Made by a program: the position numbers and the translations under genes
Notes under the pieces: generated by a model
Database searches by the model: none
What the model was told of the DNA's origin: nothing
The model's input: only the letters and a program-made list of their open reading frames with translations
NCBI GenBank assembly: GCA_030765735.1
Contig: JAVCBZ010000071.1
Location: 1 to 8,366, forward strand
Source of the DNA: Candidatus Susulua stagnicola
Lineage (GTDB): Bacteria; Omnitrophota; Gorgyraeia; Duberdicusellales; 4484-171
Direction: 5' to 3'
Length of the DNA: 8,366 bases
Shown: positions 1 to 6,125 of the stretch, piece by piece
Numbering within the stretch: position 1 is the first letter of the stretch
Layout of the letters: each line of letters starts with the position of its first letter

Positions 1-307
1 TTAAAGCAAAAGGTTGATCTTTCAATTTTTCAGAGAGCTTTTTCAATTGGCTTAAATTACCAAAAATAAGAACAGAAGTTTTTATATTTTTTAGCAGAGC
101 TTTTCGCTCCAAAGCTGCATCACTTCCCAAAGAAAGAAGTTGCTGTTTTATTATATTTGCTTCCCAAGATTTAATTCCTTCGATTTTAAATACTGTATGT
201 ATGCTTTTAGGGGATAAGATATCAACACCCTCAGGGCTAACACCCAGGAAAGACATTATTTCTCGAGCTTCTTTTTCATTTTTTATTTTTAGGGGGGTTA
301 CTTTCAT
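1..307 (-). CDS. folP: Dihydropteroate synthase, N-terminal extension only (partial, runs off left edge)
   Basis: The first 102 codons of a minus-strand gene that continues beyond base 1. The start is ATG at 305-307, fixed by an in-frame TAA two codons upstream and no other start between. It overlaps the end of ftsH by 32 bases. The visible part has none of the catalytic TIM-barrel motifs of dihydropteroate synthase, the enzyme joining p-aminobenzoate to dihydropterin pyrophosphate in folate synthesis. The call rests on two things: resemblance, as I recall it, to the roughly 100-residue N-terminal extension of FolP in several anaerobic Gram-negative groups (a stretch near residues 56-66 reading KQQLLSLGSDA, and an end near KDQPFAL), and the common position of folP just after ftsH. 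There is no Shine-Dalgarno sequence, so translation is probably coupled to ftsH. A TATAAT at 319-324 is most likely just ftsH codons. The alternative is another conserved protein with the same alpha/beta domain. Confidence 0.62.
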   Translation of the reverse strand, partial: MKVTPLKIKNEKEAREIMSFLGVSPEGVDILSPKSIHTVFKIEGIKSWEANIIKQQLLSLGSDAALERKALLKNIKTSVLIFGNLSQLKKLSEKLKDQPFAL

Positions 308-2156
308 TTTTTAAATCAATTATACGCTTAACCTCTTGAACATCTAATACTTCCTTTTCTAACAAAGCATCAGCTAATAATCTAAGTTGTTTTTTATTTT
401 CCTCAATTAACTTTTTAGCCCGTTGATAACATTCACCAACAATACGTTTTACTTCTTCGTCAATAATCTTAGCTGTTTCTTCGCTATAATCCTTTTCATG
501 CCCTAAATCTCTTCCTAAAAATACAGGTCCATGACTACTACCTAAAGTATAGTTTCCTAAACGTTCGCTCATTCCATAATCACAAATCATCTTTCTAGCT
601 ATGCGAGCAACCTCTGCTAAATCATTCATCGCTCCAGTAGTAATGTCTCCTAAATTCACCTCTTCAGAAACTCTTCCGCCTAAAGCAACAACTATCATTC
701 CTAAAAGCTCACTTTTAGATTTATACCACCGGTCTTCTACCGGAGGTGAAAAGGTATAACCACCAGCCATACCCCGAGGTATAATTGAAACTTTGCTCAT
801 TGAATCAACCTCAGGAATTAATAAAGACAATAAAGCATGTCCAGACTCATGAAAAGCAGTTAATTCTTTCTCATGCTTAGAAATTATTCTACTCTTCTTC
901 TCTGGCCCCATCATCACTCTTTCAATTGATTCTTCAAGCTCTGATTGCCCAACAGCATCCTTATCATGCCTAGCTGCTAGGAGGGCTGATTCATTGCTAA
1001 GACTCTCTAAATCTGCACCTGAAAAACCTGGAGTTTTTTTAGCTATTGCCTCTAAGTCAATATTCTTAGCTAACTTTATCTTTTTAGTATGGACATCTAA
1101 GATTTCTTTTCTTCCTTTAATATCAGGAGTATAAATTACAATATGACGGTCAAATCTGCCTGGCCTAAGAAGTGCTGGGTCTAAGACATCAGGTCGATTA
1201 GTTGCAGCCATAACAATTATTCCAGCTTGAGTTTGAAAGCCATCCATTTCAGTAAGCAATTGGTTTAAAGTCTGTTCTCTCTCATCATGCCCACCACCTA
1301 CACCAGCAAAACGTTGTCTTCCAACAGCATCTATCTCATCGATAAAAATAATACATCCTTTCTTTTCAATATTGGCAGCTTTTTTAGCCTGACCAAATAA
1401 ATCTCTTACCCTTGAAGCTCCTACACCTACAAACATCTCAACAAAATCAGAACCACTAATACTAAAAAAAGGAACTTTAGCTTCACCAGCAACAGCTTTA
1501 GCTAAAAGAGTTTTTCCACAGCCTGGAGGTCCAACTAACAAAACTCCTTTAGGGAATCTTCCACCTAAGCGTTGAAATTTCTTAGGATCCTTTAAAAACT
1601 CTATTACTTCTTGCAACTCTTCTTTAGCTTCATCTATACCAGCTACATCATCAAAAGTAATCTGGGGTGCTTTTTCTTTATCTAAAGAGGCTGCTCTTGA
1701 TTTTCCAAATGACCAAACTTTTGACCCCATCTGGTTTCCCTTACGAGAAAAATACCAAAGAAAAAGAATGAAAATAAGCATCGGACCAAAAAAGTAAAAT
1801 AAGTTTGTCCAAACATTTTTAGAAGGCACTACTTCAAACTTATTCACATTCTTACGCAAAAGTTTAATAATCTCTTTATCGTCAACAGGGATATAAAGAT
1901 AAAAACGACCGCTTCCTTTGCTAGAAACATATTCTCCTTGAACAAAGTTTTCACTCAATTTGACCCATTCAATGGTAGGATCTTCAAGATTATTTTCAAG
2001 AGAATAGTAAAATTCATTATAGGAAAGTTTCTTTACTACTCCTCCAATCCCAGTGCTAAAAAGGCTTACCATCCAAACTAGCCCAAGAAAAATAAGGACC
2101 AAAAAGAAAATTTTCCTTAAAAAGTCTGGTTTTTGAGGCTCTTTTTTCTTATCCAT
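276..2156 (-). CDS. ftsH: ATP-dependent zinc metalloprotease FtsH
   Basis: A membrane-anchored AAA+ protease of 626 residues, typical length for the family. It forms hexamers that pull damaged or short-lived membrane and cytosolic proteins through a pore into a zinc peptidase chamber. Two membrane helices (about residues 15-33 and 118-136) flank a small extracytoplasmic domain. The AAA module shows Walker A GPPGCGKT (209-216), pore motif FVGVG (242-246), Walker B with IDEID (272-276) and the second region of homology with arginine fingers R331 and R334. The peptidase has HESGH (436-440), with D512 as the expected third zinc ligand. The C-terminal tail is a charged helix ending in lysines. All key residues are present. 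The gene starts 24 bases after the tilS stop, with a TATAAT 8 bases before ATG and no Shine-Dalgarno. Its last 32 bases overlap folP. Confidence 0.98.
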   Translation of the reverse strand: MDKKKEPQKPDFLRKIFFLVLIFLGLVWMVSLFSTGIGGVVKKLSYNEFYYSLENNLEDPTIEWVKLSENFVQGEYVSSKGSGRFYLYIPVDDKEIIKLLRKNVNKFEVVPSKNVWTNLFYFFGPMLIFILFLWYFSRKGNQMGSKVWSFGKSRAASLDKEKAPQITFDDVAGIDEAKEELQEVIEFLKDPKKFQRLGGRFPKGVLLVGPPGCGKTLLAKAVAGEAKVPFFSISGSDFVEMFVGVGASRVRDLFGQAKKAANIEKKGCIIFIDEIDAVGRQRFAGVGGGHDEREQTLNQLLTEMDGFQTQAGIIVMAATNRPDVLDPALLRPGRFDRHIVIYTPDIKGRKEILDVHTKKIKLAKNIDLEAIAKKTPGFSGADLESLSNESALLAARHDKDAVGQSELEESIERVMMGPEKKSRIISKHEKELTAFHESGHALLSLLIPEVDSMSKVSIIPRGMAGGYTFSPPVEDRWYKSKSELLGMIVVALGGRVSEEVNLGDITTGAMNDLAEVARIARKMICDYGMSERLGNYTLGSSHGPVFLGRDLGHEKDYSEETAKIIDEEVKRIVGECYQRAKKLIEENKKQLRLLADALLEKEVLDVQEVKRIIDLKNESNPPKNKK

Positions 2157-2164
2157 CGTTAGCT

Positions 2165-2192
2165 ATTATACTGTATCGAATTATAAAATCAA
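2165..2192 (-). promoter_or_regulatory. Putative sigma70-type promoter for ftsH
   Basis: On the minus strand, TTGATT (2187-2192, inside the end of tilS) is followed after 16 bases by a perfect TATAAT (2165-2170). Transcription would begin about 7 bases further on, within a base or two of the ftsH ATG at 2156, so the transcript would be leaderless. The gap holds no Shine-Dalgarno sequence, which fits this reading. Read-through from tilS is also likely. Confidence 0.45.
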
Positions 2193-3164
2193 GGATTGAA
2201 TCAAAAGGGTTTTTTCTTCTTTCTTTACTATAATCTCAGGTAAATCAACAACGCTCCCCTTTGGCCGTTTAAAAATTAAATCTCGTAACTCATCAAGATG
2301 CTTGGCTTCAAGTCTTCGCGTATTGCCTTTTAACTCCTCAATAGCAATACGCACTACATTGTTAAATATAGCTGGAGATAAAATTACTAAACCTTTTAAA
2401 TCCAAACAAATGCCATTGCTTGTTTCTTTTCGCTTAATGCTGAGAAACTTCTCATATGAAAAAGAGTAAATAAAATCATAATCCAGAGAAACATTTGAAG
2501 CTAAATTATTTAAATTACTTACTACATTAGGATTAAGCTCTTTGAGTAAGGGCAACAATTTCAATCTTACTTTATTGCGAAAAAATTTATCTTCAAAATT
2601 ACTCTTATCTGTACAAAAAGGTATTTTTTTCTCTTCTAACCATTTAATAATATCTTTTTTCCTGATCTCAACTAATGGTCGGATAACAGTCAAGCTTCTA
2701 AATTTAGTTTTAGGCAAAAATCCTCTTAAGCCCTTTAAGCCTGAGCCACGAATCATTCGCATTAATACTGTTTCAGCTAAATCATCTTTATGATGAGCTA
2801 AAGCAATCTTTTTGATTTTAGTTTGACGAGAAACCTTCATGAAGAAATCTAAACGTAAATTTCTTGCTGTTTGCTCTAGAGAGTTTCCATTAAAAAAACT
2901 CTGCACATCCTTCTTCTCGCTTATAAATTTTACCTTTAGTCTTAAGCAAAGCTTACGTATAAACTCCTCTTCGGCATCAGCTTCTTCTCTTAAACTATGA
3001 TTGAAATGGACACAAACTAATTGTAATTTATAGTCCTTTGCAATTTTTAAAAACTGATAAAGCATATATACTGAATCCGGACCACCAGAGACTCCAAGAA
3101 TTAGTTTAGCCTTCTTTCTTAACAAATCATATTTTTCTAAAGTATTTTTGAAAATTATTTCCAT
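2181..3164 (-). CDS. tilS: tRNA(Ile)-lysidine synthase
   Basis: A cytoplasmic N-type ATP pyrophosphatase that attaches lysine to C34 of the tRNA-Ile with CAU anticodon, so that it reads AUA and is charged with isoleucine. The PP-loop SGGPDS is at residues 26-31. Other family signatures are HFNHSLR (53-59), AHHKDDLAET (123-132), the IRPL segment (161-164) and the CTDKSN/RNKVR pair (184-200), all in the expected order. At 327 residues it is shorter than the E. coli enzyme (about 430). It ends after the middle domain and appears to lack the C-terminal TilS_C module, as in short-type enzymes such as that of Aquifex. The ATG at 3162-3164 is preceded by a TATAAT ending 9 bases upstream and no Shine-Dalgarno. 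It is the first gene of the tilS-ftsH-folP block and is divergent from the radical SAM gene at 3202. Confidence 0.96.
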   Translation of the reverse strand: MEIIFKNTLEKYDLLRKKAKLILGVSGGPDSVYMLYQFLKIAKDYKLQLVCVHFNHSLREEADAEEEFIRKLCLRLKVKFISEKKDVQSFFNGNSLEQTARNLRLDFFMKVSRQTKIKKIALAHHKDDLAETVLMRMIRGSGLKGLRGFLPKTKFRSLTVIRPLVEIRKKDIIKWLEEKKIPFCTDKSNFEDKFFRNKVRLKLLPLLKELNPNVVSNLNNLASNVSLDYDFIYSFSYEKFLSIKRKETSNGICLDLKGLVILSPAIFNNVVRIAIEELKGNTRRLEAKHLDELRDLIFKRPKGSVVDLPEIIVKKEEKTLLIQSLIL

Positions 3165-3173
3165 GGTTTCAAT

Positions 3174-3182
3174 ATTATATCA
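3174..3182 (-). promoter_or_regulatory. Extended -10 promoter of tilS
   Basis: The minus strand reads TGATATAAT, a perfect extended -10 element (TGnTATAAT). The box ends 9 bases before the tilS ATG, so the expected start of transcription lies only 2-3 bases upstream of the codon. No good -35 is seen. The position for one falls in the start codon region of the divergent gene. Extended -10 promoters can work without a -35. Confidence 0.55.
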
Positions 3183-3186
3183 CATT

Positions 3187-3195
3187 TGCTATAAT
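3187..3195 (+). promoter_or_regulatory. Extended -10 promoter of the plus-strand radical SAM gene
   Basis: TGCTATAAT is a perfect extended -10 element. It ends 6 bases before the ATG at 3202, so transcription should begin at or next to the start codon, giving a leaderless message. At 17-base spacing the -35 position reads TTTCAA (3167-3172), a 3/6 match lying against the tilS start. It supports choosing 3202 rather than the upstream ATG at 3148 as the true start, because that ATG lies ahead of the promoter. Confidence 0.55.
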
Positions 3196-3201
3196 GCTCT
3201 C

Positions 3202-4476
3202 ATGAATATTTTAGCTATAAACCCCTGGATAGTAGATTTCGCTGCTTATGATTTTTGGCTTAAACCTTATGGTTTTCTAGCTCTTCTGACCTATCTTAAA
3301 AATAAAGGTTTAAACATAAGCTACATAGACTGCTTAAACAATAAAATTACCAATGCTAACTTTGGAAGAGGGAAATACTATTCAGAAATTATTGAAAAGC
3401 CTTTAGCCTTAAAATCCGTTCCCCGTTATTTCAAACGTTATGGAATAACTCTTGATCAGTTCAGAGAATATATAGCAAATAAAAACCCTGACTACATTCT
3501 TATTACCTCTTCAATGACTTACTGGTATCCAGGGATTATTGATGCAGTAAACATATTAAAAAAAGAATTTCCTAAAGTTAAAATAATTTTAGGCGGAACT
3601 TATGCTACCCTCTTACCAAAACATGCCAAGAAAACAACTGGTTGTGATTTTATTTTTGAAAACTATTTGTTAGAAGACTTCTTTAAGCTCTTAAAAGTAA
3701 AATTAAATCTCGAAGAATTATTGTCAACATTTCCCTCTTATAATGAATTTTACCCTACTCTAGATTACATCGTTTTGCGAACCTCTTGGGGTTGTCCTTT
3801 TGAATGTGATTTCTGCGCTATAAAAAAAACTTCCTTTAAATTTTTTAGATTAAATATTCAGAGTGTTATAAATTTTATTCTTAAGTACCACCACCAAGGA
3901 ATAAAAGATTTCGTTCTTTATGATGATGCTTTTCTTTACGAACCAAACTATGCTAAAGAACTCTTAAGAAAGATTGATAACTTAAATTTAAATCTTAATT
4001 TCCATACTCCCAATGCTCTTCACTTAAGATTCCTTGACAAAGAAATTGCTAATCTGCTTAAAAAAACAGGATTTATTAATCCTCACTTCGGATTAGAAAC
4101 TTTAAATCCAAAACTTCAAAAATTATGGGGCGACAAAGTAAAAAAAGACGACTTGATAAAAGGAGCCAATTGGCTAAGGCAAGCCGGATTTAGGAATGGT
4201 GAATTCAGCGCATACCTATTATTAGGCTACCCCAATCAAAACTTAAACGAATTAAAGAGTGATGTTGATTTCTTAAATAGTTTAGGAGCTAGGGCAGCCT
4301 TAGCTGAATTCTCTCCTACGCCACAAACAAAAATATTTCAAGAATATAAAGAAGACCTTAATGAGCCTCTTTTGCATAATAACTCTATATTCGGTTTTTT
4401 TCAAAAGGAAAAGATAAAAGACTTCTGGAAAATAAAAAATTACACAAGAGAATCAAACAAAAAATTAAACCCTTAA
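3202..4476 (+). CDS. B12-binding-fold radical SAM protein, substrate unknown
   Basis: A 424-residue protein of the B12-binding/radical SAM type (COG1032-like). Residues 1-165 look like a Rossmann-type B12-binding domain, with PDYILITSS (96-104) and IILGGTYATLLP (128-139). However, the cobalamin ligand motif DxHxxG is absent and the first histidine is at 141. The radical SAM core starts near 188, with CPFECDFC giving cluster cysteines C198, C202 and C205. The later core has LLGYPNQ and a near-terminal FSPTPQTKIF segment typical of these enzymes. I chose ATG 3202-3204 because the protein then starts MNILAINPW, as family members do, and the promoter lies just upstream. The frame is open back to an ATG at 3148, but that would overlap tilS and add 18 unlike residues. 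It is the only plus-strand gene and converges on the glycosylase gene with 4 bases between stops. The reaction cannot be told from sequence. Confidence 0.88.
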   Translation: MNILAINPWIVDFAAYDFWLKPYGFLALLTYLKNKGLNISYIDCLNNKITNANFGRGKYYSEIIEKPLALKSVPRYFKRYGITLDQFREYIANKNPDYILITSSMTYWYPGIIDAVNILKKEFPKVKIILGGTYATLLPKHAKKTTGCDFIFENYLLEDFFKLLKVKLNLEELLSTFPSYNEFYPTLDYIVLRTSWGCPFECDFCAIKKTSFKFFRLNIQSVINFILKYHHQGIKDFVLYDDAFLYEPNYAKELLRKIDNLNLNLNFHTPNALHLRFLDKEIANLLKKTGFINPHFGLETLNPKLQKLWGDKVKKDDLIKGANWLRQAGFRNGEFSAYLLLGYPNQNLNELKSDVDFLNSLGARAALAEFSPTPQTKIFQEYKEDLNEPLLHNNSIFGFFQKEKIKDFWKIKNYTRESNKKLNP

Positions 4477-4480
4477 AAAA

Positions 4481-5083
4481 CTACTTCTTAGAAACAAAAA
4501 GATTATTCTTAATATAAAATCTTAGCAGTAAATTCTTTGATTTAGTAGCATAATCAACACCAACCCTTTTTGTCTTGACTATATTAAAATCTTTATCTTC
4601 TGGTGAAGAGATAAAAATATCTTTAGATGTAATCTCTTTTCCTAAAAAACTCTTATCAATCAAAAAGCTTTGGGTCCAACGACCAGGACCATTAGTTAAT
4701 TTTTCTTCTTTTTCTACTCCTCTTCTCTTCTTCATTACTTCAATACCGCGAATAGGCTCAATAGCTCTTATAAATACTGCTTGTGGATCATTCTTTTTAG
4801 ATACTACAATATTAAAACACCAATATTTACCATAAATAAGATAAATATAGATAACTCCTCCTTGACCATAAAGAGTTTTATTGCGTGGAGTAATCTTCCC
4901 ACCAAAACTATGGGAAGCATCATCGCTTATCCCTAAATAGGCTTCAGTTTCAACTATTTTTCCAATTAAGGTTTGTTTTTTAGTTTTAAAAGTTAAATAA
5001 TCACCAAGAATGTTTTTTGCTATATCCTTGGCTCCTTGATAAAAGAAAGCCTTACTTCTCTTCTTGAGTTTTAGCTTCTTCAT
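4481..5083 (-). CDS. DNA-3-methyladenine glycosylase (AAG/MPG family)
   Basis: A monofunctional base-excision repair glycosylase that removes alkylated or deaminated purines such as 3-methyladenine and hypoxanthine. At 200 residues it is a typical bacterial length. VETEAY (44-49) carries the catalytic glutamate E47 and the base-displacing tyrosine Y49, by analogy with E125 and Y127 of human AAG. H58 (in ASHSFGG) matches human H136, and R106 in FIRAIEP probably matches R182. TPRNKTLY (65-72), IYLIYGKYWCFNIV (80-93) and NGPGR (131-135) are further family blocks. No key residue is missing. The ATG at 5081-5083 is the only plausible start and overlaps the preceding lipoprotein gene by 32 bases. 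A GGAG lies 11 bases upstream, a rather long spacing. It is the last gene of the right-hand operon and faces the radical SAM gene. No hairpin terminator is visible between them. Confidence 0.95.
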   Translation of the reverse strand: MKKLKLKKRSKAFFYQGAKDIAKNILGDYLTFKTKKQTLIGKIVETEAYLGISDDASHSFGGKITPRNKTLYGQGGVIYIYLIYGKYWCFNIVVSKKNDPQAVFIRAIEPIRGIEVMKKRRGVEKEEKLTNGPGRWTQSFLIDKSFLGKEITSKDIFISSPEDKDFNIVKTKRVGVDYATKSKNLLLRFYIKNNLFVSKK

Positions 5084-5426
5084 ATTTAGAAAGGCTCCAA
5101 CCTCTAAGACGATCAGCTTTGAAAAATAAATCTATTTTTTTGTCTTCATAAATCCATTTTTCATAACCATCTAATTCTATTGCAGTTTTAGTAGGCAAAC
5201 CAATTTTAAAAATAACATCATTCTTAGTATCACCAATAATTAAAGCTACATCTTCACTAATTATATAATAATCTTTTTTATCAACTCCCTGATCAAAGCC
5301 TTTGTTTATATCTAAACCAAATGAACCGTCTCTGACACCAGTATAATCTCTCATTTGCACACAACCATAGATAGAAACTAAAATTAAAATAAGGAAACAT
5401 AATGCAAAATTTTTAATACTTTTCAT
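5052..5426 (-). CDS. Small BamE/SmpA-like lipoprotein
   Basis: A 124-residue exported protein. It starts with a short basic region and a hydrophobic stretch (about residues 7-19), followed by IYGC with C22 as the likely lipidated cysteine. The tyrosine at -2 is unusual for a lipobox, so lipid attachment is likely but not certain. The mature part has the outline of a BamE/SmpA/OmlA fold: NDVIFKIGLPTK (69-80), EKWIY (89-93) and IDLFFKADRLRGW (98-110). In BamE this fold supports the outer-membrane protein assembly machine, but many unrelated small lipoproteins share it, so I claim only the fold. A strong Shine-Dalgarno precedes the ATG. The gene follows the membrane protein gene after 52 bases and overlaps the glycosylase gene by 32. 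If lipidated and sorted outward it points to a two-membrane envelope. Confidence 0.75.
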   Translation of the reverse strand: MKSIKNFALCFLILILVSIYGCVQMRDYTGVRDGSFGLDINKGFDQGVDKKDYYIISEDVALIIGDTKNDVIFKIGLPTKTAIELDGYEKWIYEDKKIDLFFKADRLRGWSLSKYEEAKTQEEK

Positions 5427-5432
5427 CTTAAT

Positions 5433-5438
5433 TCCTTT
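5433..5438 (-). promoter_or_regulatory. Shine-Dalgarno of the BamE-like lipoprotein gene
   Basis: The minus strand reads AAAGGA, 6 bases before the ATG at 5426. This is near-ideal sequence and spacing, and it contrasts with the missing ribosome sites at tilS, ftsH and the plus-strand gene. Confidence 0.7.
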
Positions 5439-5448
5439 TTCATCAAAA

Positions 5449-5454
5449 AATATA
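5449..5454 (-). promoter_or_regulatory. Possible -10 box before the lipoprotein gene
   Basis: TATATT on the minus strand in the 52-base gap would give a leader of about 15 bases that includes the Shine-Dalgarno. There is no recognisable -35 and the region is AT-rich, so this could be chance. Confidence 0.22.
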
Positions 5455-5462
5455 CATACTCT

Positions 5463-5471
5463 TGCTATAAT
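5463..5471 (+). promoter_or_regulatory. Orphan extended -10 element pointing antisense into the membrane protein gene
   Basis: TGCTATAAT on the plus strand, part of a 10-base stretch (5462-5471) identical to that at 3186-3195 before the plus-strand radical SAM gene. No plus-strand gene follows. Any transcript would run antisense through the 3' end of the membrane protein gene. No convincing -35 is seen. Confidence 0.3.
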
Positions 5472-5478
5472 TAAATTA

Positions 5479-6108
5479 CTATTTTTTTTTCTTATCTTTT
5501 ATAAATAAAAGTGGAAAAACTATATCACTAACGCAACAAGGAACCCATACTGCTATAAATAAAAATATAAACACACCAAGATACGAAACTAAATTCAATG
5601 GTTGCCCTTTAGCCATAATCATATGAAGAAGTGATGCCCAAGTACTTAGCAATACATGCCCATAATGTGAAAATTTCGTTGATGGTCTAAAATAAGCTAT
5701 AGTGATTCCAATTATTGCTAGAGGATTTACAAGCCACCATTTCTCTATAAAGCCAATGTGAACTTCACGATGAGGCATTTTAAGCAAAGTTTCTCCAAAA
5801 TAAGGGATTAAAGAATCACTGAAAGTAGCTATACCTATTGATCCAAAAAAACCAATAATCAACAAAACAAAAAGACTACATTTCTTTCTTTCAGTAGGAC
5901 ATTTATGCAACTCATACATCGAAGCTGTAGCTAAAGCACTTAATAATACATGCACAGGATGAAAAATATAAAAAAGATTATAAGAAACATTAGATGAAAT
6001 TCCACGAAACATAATCATTATAGCAATTCCAGTTATTGCACCAAAAGCCGTAAAAGGAGCATGGTGTTTTAACTCTTGATAGATTCTCTTCATTACTTTA
6101 CTTTTCAT
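5479..6108 (-). CDS. Histidine-rich multispan membrane protein of unknown function
   Basis: I do not assign this protein to a named family. It has 209 residues and about six hydrophobic segments (near 18-34, 43-63, 79-97, 126-140, 150-166 and 173-201), so it is an inner-membrane protein. Its polar residues are notable. Histidines occur at 15, 16, 50, 53, 68, 113, 117, 148, 151 and 162, including HxxH pairs at 50/53 and 148/151 and an HxxxH at 113/117. A CC pair at 191-192 is followed by SD before the last hydrophobic stretch. Several of these lie in or beside membrane segments, which would suit binding of a metal or haem, but this is inference. The C-terminus is a lysine tail. It starts 17 bases after the YggS-family stop, with a weak TAGG about 9 bases before ATG. 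An in-frame ATG five codons further in is an alternative start. Confidence 0.8.
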   Translation of the reverse strand: MKSKVMKRIYQELKHHAPFTAFGAITGIAIMIMFRGISSNVSYNLFYIFHPVHVLLSALATASMYELHKCPTERKKCSLFVLLIIGFFGSIGIATFSDSLIPYFGETLLKMPHREVHIGFIEKWWLVNPLAIIGITIAYFRPSTKFSHYGHVLLSTWASLLHMIMAKGQPLNLVSYLGVFIFLFIAVWVPCCVSDIVFPLLFIKDKKKK

Positions 6109-6125
6109 ACTTTAGACCTAATGAA

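Noticed and set aside
319..324. TATAAT on the minus strand 11 bases before the folP ATG
   Set aside because: It is made by ordinary ftsH codons, has no TGn extension and no -35, and the gene overlaps ftsH, so coupling is a simpler explanation.
2542..2793. An 83-codon plus-strand open frame
   Set aside because: It lies wholly antisense to well-supported tilS codons and its translation has no recognisable features.
3148..3201. An upstream ATG that would add 18 residues to the plus-strand radical SAM protein
   Set aside because: It overlaps the tilS start, precedes the extended -10 promoter, and the added residues do not resemble the family start. The ATG at 3202 does.
4477..4520. A bidirectional terminator between the converging genes
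   Set aside because: Only an AT-only six-base inverted repeat inside the glycosylase end was found, with no stable stem followed by a T-run in either direction.
4575..4835. An 86-codon plus-strand open frame
   Set aside because: It is antisense to the conserved core of the DNA glycosylase gene and resembles no family.
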